Below are positions 61,009 through 64,000 of a stretch of 64,000 nucleotides of DNA, piece after piece. The first letter of the stretch is position 1, and each line of letters starts with the position of its first letter. The translations under genes and the position numbers were made by a program. This DNA comes from Diogma glabrata. Lineage: Eukaryota > Arthropoda > Insecta > Diptera > Cylindrotomidae. Under the pieces are notes generated by a model. The model was not told where the DNA came from, searched no databases, and saw nothing but the letters and a program-made list of their open reading frames with translations. The stretch spans positions 217,329,396 through 217,393,395 of the forward strand of contig OY856188.1 of the NCBI GenBank assembly GCA_963693315.1, written 5' to 3'.

Positions 61009-61014
61009 GATACA

Positions 61015-61150
61015 TAAATATAATTTATCAAAATCCTTTCCATTTAAATATTCTATGACTTCCAAATAGTTTAATAATCGTGTACCAAAATATTTTCTAG
61101 GAATATGATAAGGGGACGGACAGCAACAAAATGAGCAACGTTTTCCACTT
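61015..61150 (-). pseudogene. C-terminal scrap of a non-LTR ORF2
   Basis: The minus strand reads [20 protein letters not shown] and then, after a frame change, [20 protein letters not shown]. This resembles the zinc-binding C-terminus of LINE ORF2 proteins (C..C....E...H....CP, followed by R..YFG). Nothing upstream remains because the TA array begins there. Confidence 0.5.
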
Positions 61151-61171
61151 CATTTGAACAACATAATGAAC

Positions 61172-63470
<2,299 letters not shown>

Positions 63471-63704
63471 TGTTATCGAGATAGAAATTCATGTTTCGTG
63501 TTAGTTTTGTAATAAACTTCTAAACAGAGATAAGTACTTGTACTTTTACAAAGAATTTTTTGTTCAATATACATCGCATTTGATATACATCATTATTCTG
63601 CTTCAGAATGACGATTAATTTACATACACAGTAACCAATATATTTTTCATATTTTTACAATTATCTTACATAAAATTATAGTGACTTTTGAAGTCACTTT
63701 TATA
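63471..63704. other. AT-rich stretch, possible 3' UTR
   Basis: This lies downstream of the minus-strand edge frame. A small hairpin agtgactt / aagtcact at about 63680-63698 is just beyond the stop codon. Confidence 0.4.
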
Positions 63705-63998
63705 CTATTTTATTGTATCTAAAAGGTGATGTCCAGTTGTAGCTTTTGAATACCTTTTGATGAGCAGATCGTTTTTTTTCGATAATGTAAAGCTGTGGCA
63801 TTTTAGAACTTGTGGAACTGCTAGAGCTTCGTTGAATCTTTTTCGAAGTGATTTACTCACTTTAAAATGTTCGACCTTACTGTAAAATAACGTTTTTATT
63901 GTTTTAAAGTGTTTTTGCTCCCAATCCAGAAGTTTTTCGGGCGATAAAATAGCATCACATGGTTTACATAAAAGGCGATTTCGAGCAGCTTCTCTTTT
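63705..63998 (-). CDS. C-terminal part of an unidentified gene, running off the window
   Basis: The minus-strand frame is open from the window edge to a TAG at 63705-63707, giving about 97 codons with no internal stop. The start lies outside the window. The translation begins KREAARNRLLCKPCDAILSP and continues with EKLLDWEQKHFKTIKTLFYS, RKRFNEALAVPQVLKCHSFT and SKKNDLLIKRYSKATTGHHL. Composition and the CKPC cysteine pair look like real protein, perhaps the end of a zinc-binding domain. I do not recognise the family. It could be a last exon of a host gene or the tail of another mobile element. Confidence 0.5.
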   Translation of the reverse strand, partial: KREAARNRLLCKPCDAILSPEKLLDWEQKHFKTIKTLFYSKVEHFKVSKSLRKRFNEALAVPQVLKCHSFTLSKKNDLLIKRYSKATTGHHLLDTIK

Positions 63999-64000
63999 AA

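Overview
This window reads as AT-rich nuclear DNA of an arthropod, most likely an insect. The basis is its content: an I/R1-group LINE, a Ty3/gypsy element, ZMYM1-like and BED-finger hAT elements, a decayed Helitron, a Penelope-like fragment, very long (TA)n arrays, and a degraded piece of an LKB1/STK11-type kinase gene. There are no bacterial operons, rRNA genes, convincing tRNA genes or CRISPR arrays. No intact host gene is visible. The only host-like coding pieces are the kinase relic at 21.7-21.9 kb, several unidentified coding-like fragments, and a reading frame of about 97 codons that runs off the right edge at 63.7-64.0 kb.

Layout. 0-7.7 kb: mostly non-coding, with one (TA)n array, a GC-richer block of coding-like pieces (1.1-1.7 kb) and unidentified coding-like pieces at 6.4-7.2 kb. 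7.7-12.66 kb: a decayed ZMYM1-like hAT transposon with a nested TA-inserted element, a Penelope-type GIY-YIG fragment and an expanded 76-77 bp subterminal tandem repeat, directly followed by 2.6 units of a 324-330 bp satellite. 14.57-18.92 kb: a second copy of the same hAT family with a perfect 8 bp target duplication. 19-31.7 kb: mostly empty AT-rich sequence with pseudogene fragments, a MITE candidate and small tandem repeats. 31.76-36.58 kb: a young, internally deleted LTR retrotransposon on the minus strand (677 bp LTRs), itself split by a 2.2 kb element with TA duplications. 36.6-42.5 kb: a SINE, a frameshifted RT fragment and short palindromes.

42.5-61.65 kb is the most striking part. 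Long (TA)n arrays alternate with unrelated mobile elements in the order: long-TIR DNA transposon, full-length LINE, decayed Helitron, small hAT-like element, near-intact gypsy element, foldback element. The simplest reading is that TA arrays have repeatedly received insertions, or that element ends seed such arrays. The LINE looks intact: ORF1 and ORF2 overlap as TAATG, a stop-start arrangement known from R1-clade elements. The gypsy element has LTRs that differ at a single base and one in-frame TAA between protease and reverse transcriptase. 61.65-64 kb holds a degenerate repeat with a recurrent ATGGCGGA-like motif, split by a non-autonomous hAT element with a perfect 8 bp duplication, and then the edge reading frame.

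All identifications come from reading the sequence and recalling family motifs. No database search was run.
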